The notes under the pieces are model-generated. The model had not been told where the DNA came from and ran no database searches. It worked only from the letters and a program-made list of their open reading frames with translations. 64,000 nt of DNA from Methanoculleus taiwanensis (GTDB lineage: Archaea > Halobacteriota > Methanomicrobia > Methanomicrobiales > Methanoculleaceae). This document shows, piece by piece, positions 63,341 to 64,000 of the stretch. The first letter of the stretch is position 1. Every line of letters starts with the position of its first letter. The position numbers were made by a program, and so were the translations under genes. The stretch is taken from contig NZ_LHQS01000002.1 in the NCBI RefSeq assembly GCF_004102725.1, forward strand, positions 487,984 through 551,983, in the 5' to 3' direction.

Positions 63341-63400
63341 GGCTCAGCGCGGCGGGCTCCTCTCATCGTTCACTTTCACTGAGCGCGGGGCTCCCTCCTA
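63341..63400. repeat. Two similar GC-rich direct repeats upstream of orc1/cdc6
   Basis: CTCAGCGCGGCGGGCTCC (63343-63360) and CTGAGCGCGGGGCTCC, allowing one gap (63379-63394), are near-identical and lie 30-85 bp before the Orc1/Cdc6 ATG. Their place suggests origin recognition (ORB-like) or autoregulatory sites. CTAAATA at 63398-63404 is a TATA-like element. Confidence 0.4.
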
Positions 63401-63426
63401 AATAGGGACGGCCCCACGATCCTTGT

Positions 63427-64000
63427 ATGCAGAAGCGGTTCCTTCACGCCGACCAGACGCTCTTTCGGGACGTCGACGTCTTTGAGATCGACCATGTTCC
63501 AGACCTCTTTGACTACCGCGAGAAACAGCTCGATGAACTCGCCTTTCAGATCCGACCGGCACTCCGGGGCGGCCGGTCGCTGAACGCCGTCTGCCGTGGG
63601 CTGCCCGGCACCGGGAAGACGACGAGTGTGCTCCGGATCTTCACTGAGCTCGAGCAGGCCACGAAGAAGGTGCTGCCGGTCTATGTGAACTGCCAGAACG
63701 ACCGGACGAAGTATATGGTCTACTCCCGGATCTACGCGAAGATCTTCGGCCACGCTCCGCCGCGGACCGGGCTCTCGATCCGGTCGGTGATGGACGCGAT
63801 CGGGGACGCCCTGCAGAAGCGGGAGATCAGCCTGCTGGTCTGCCTGGATGATGCGAACCTCCTGCAGTACAACAGCACACTCAATGATGTCTTGAACTCC
63901 CTGCTCCGGCTGCACCAGGACTACCCGGGGGTGCGGGCTGGAGTCTTCGCGATCGTCAGCGATATGGATCTCGACCTCGGCCGGGAGCTCGATGCCTGGG
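63427..64000 (+). CDS. Orc1/Cdc6 replication initiator (partial)
   Basis: The frame is open from the ATG at 63427 to the window edge, giving 191 residues of an AAA+ initiator. It begins MQKRFLHADQTLFRDVDVFE, with Walker A GLPGTGKTTS near residue 60 and Walker B LLVCLDDANLL near residue 135 (DD where DE is common). The C-terminal winged helix lies outside the window. Given the ArdC, holin-like and repeat context, it may be the initiator of an integrated plasmid or virus rather than the main chromosomal one; that is inference. Confidence 0.88.
   Translation, partial: MQKRFLHADQTLFRDVDVFEIDHVPDLFDYREKQLDELAFQIRPALRGGRSLNAVCRGLPGTGKTTSVLRIFTELEQATKKVLPVYVNCQNDRTKYMVYSRIYAKIFGHAPPRTGLSIRSVMDAIGDALQKREISLLVCLDDANLLQYNSTLNDVLNSLLRLHQDYPGVRAGVFAIVSDMDLDLGRELDAW

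Noticed and set aside
41949-64000. CRISPR array or cas genes accompanying the CARF-like protein
   Set aside because: No evenly spaced repeats with unique spacers and no recognisable Cas protein were seen; the tandem repeats at 56190-58535 are coding HEAT units.

Overview
The window is chromosomal DNA of a methanogenic euryarchaeon. Gene content and composition point to Methanomicrobiales, most likely a Methanoculleus-like organism; that placement is inference. Supporting genes are an archaeal histone, replication factor C large subunit with a C-terminal PIP box, archaeal-type S-adenosylmethionine synthetase, archaemetzincin, GatDE, the diadenylate cyclase DacZ, ribosomal protein L10e and two methanogenesis-marker proteins. 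Promoters are archaeal (TATA boxes about 25-27 nt before leaderless starts), and the core is GC-rich.

Bases 1-41350 are a dense core genome. In order: an interrupted radical-SAM tRNA methylthiotransferase; the nadX-nadA-nadC operon (aspartate to nicotinate mononucleotide); a MEDS-PAS sensor; small hypothetical and HEAT-repeat genes; a yeast-type cytosine deaminase; a methyltransferase; a membrane-anchored acetolactate decarboxylase; a Usp/permease/Usp cluster; archaemetzincin; UPF0146; rfcL; methanogenesis markers 2 and 4; a histone; metK followed by hisG-hisA-hisB. Next comes a nine-gene operon fumA-fumB-korD-korA-korB-korC-sucC-sucD-dacZ in which almost every junction is a 4-bp overlap. It encodes the fumarate to 2-oxoglutarate part of an incomplete TCA cycle plus c-di-AMP synthesis. 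After rpl10e and an SsuABC/TauABC-like transporter come argH-gatD-gatE (gatD appears to have lost its ATG), DUF5350, a nitroreductase, UPF0212, a PfkB kinase, DUF2070 and a LysN-like aminotransferase. The core ends with an alpha/beta hydrolase that carries a frameshift.

From about 41.56 kb to the end the DNA is accessory. It begins with a tRNA-Leu(TAA) preceded by a duplicated leader plus 5' tRNA half that stops at the anticodon loop. Then follow: (i) a three-gene nuclease operon divergent from a CARF-like/winged-helix regulator; (ii) an internally deleted IS5-family transposase; (iii) an HNH nuclease overlapping a MazG-like pyrophosphohydrolase; (iv) a NERD-UvrD-like helicase; (v) an EVE-HNH endonuclease with a double GIY-YIG nuclease, probably modification-dependent restriction; (vi) an AT-rich orphan gene; (vii) an ArdC anti-restriction cassette with a DUF2080 gene and a 26-bp perfect palindrome; (viii) a 1478-residue trypsin-NACHT-HEAT protein preceded by a Trypco1 gene, a candidate NLR-like conflict system; (ix) an element end with a holin-like small membrane protein, other small membrane proteins and an Orc1/Cdc6 gene cut by the window edge. 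Four copies of a GC-rich dispersed repeat lie exactly at the module boundaries (53.4, 55.6, 56.0 and 61.2 kb), one of them supplying the last codons of ardC.

The best candidates for an undescribed system are the CARF-like regulator with its divergent nuclease operon (41.9-45.6 kb) and the Trypco1 / trypsin-NACHT-HEAT pair (56.2-60.9 kb). All functional statements rest on reading translations by eye; no database search was run.
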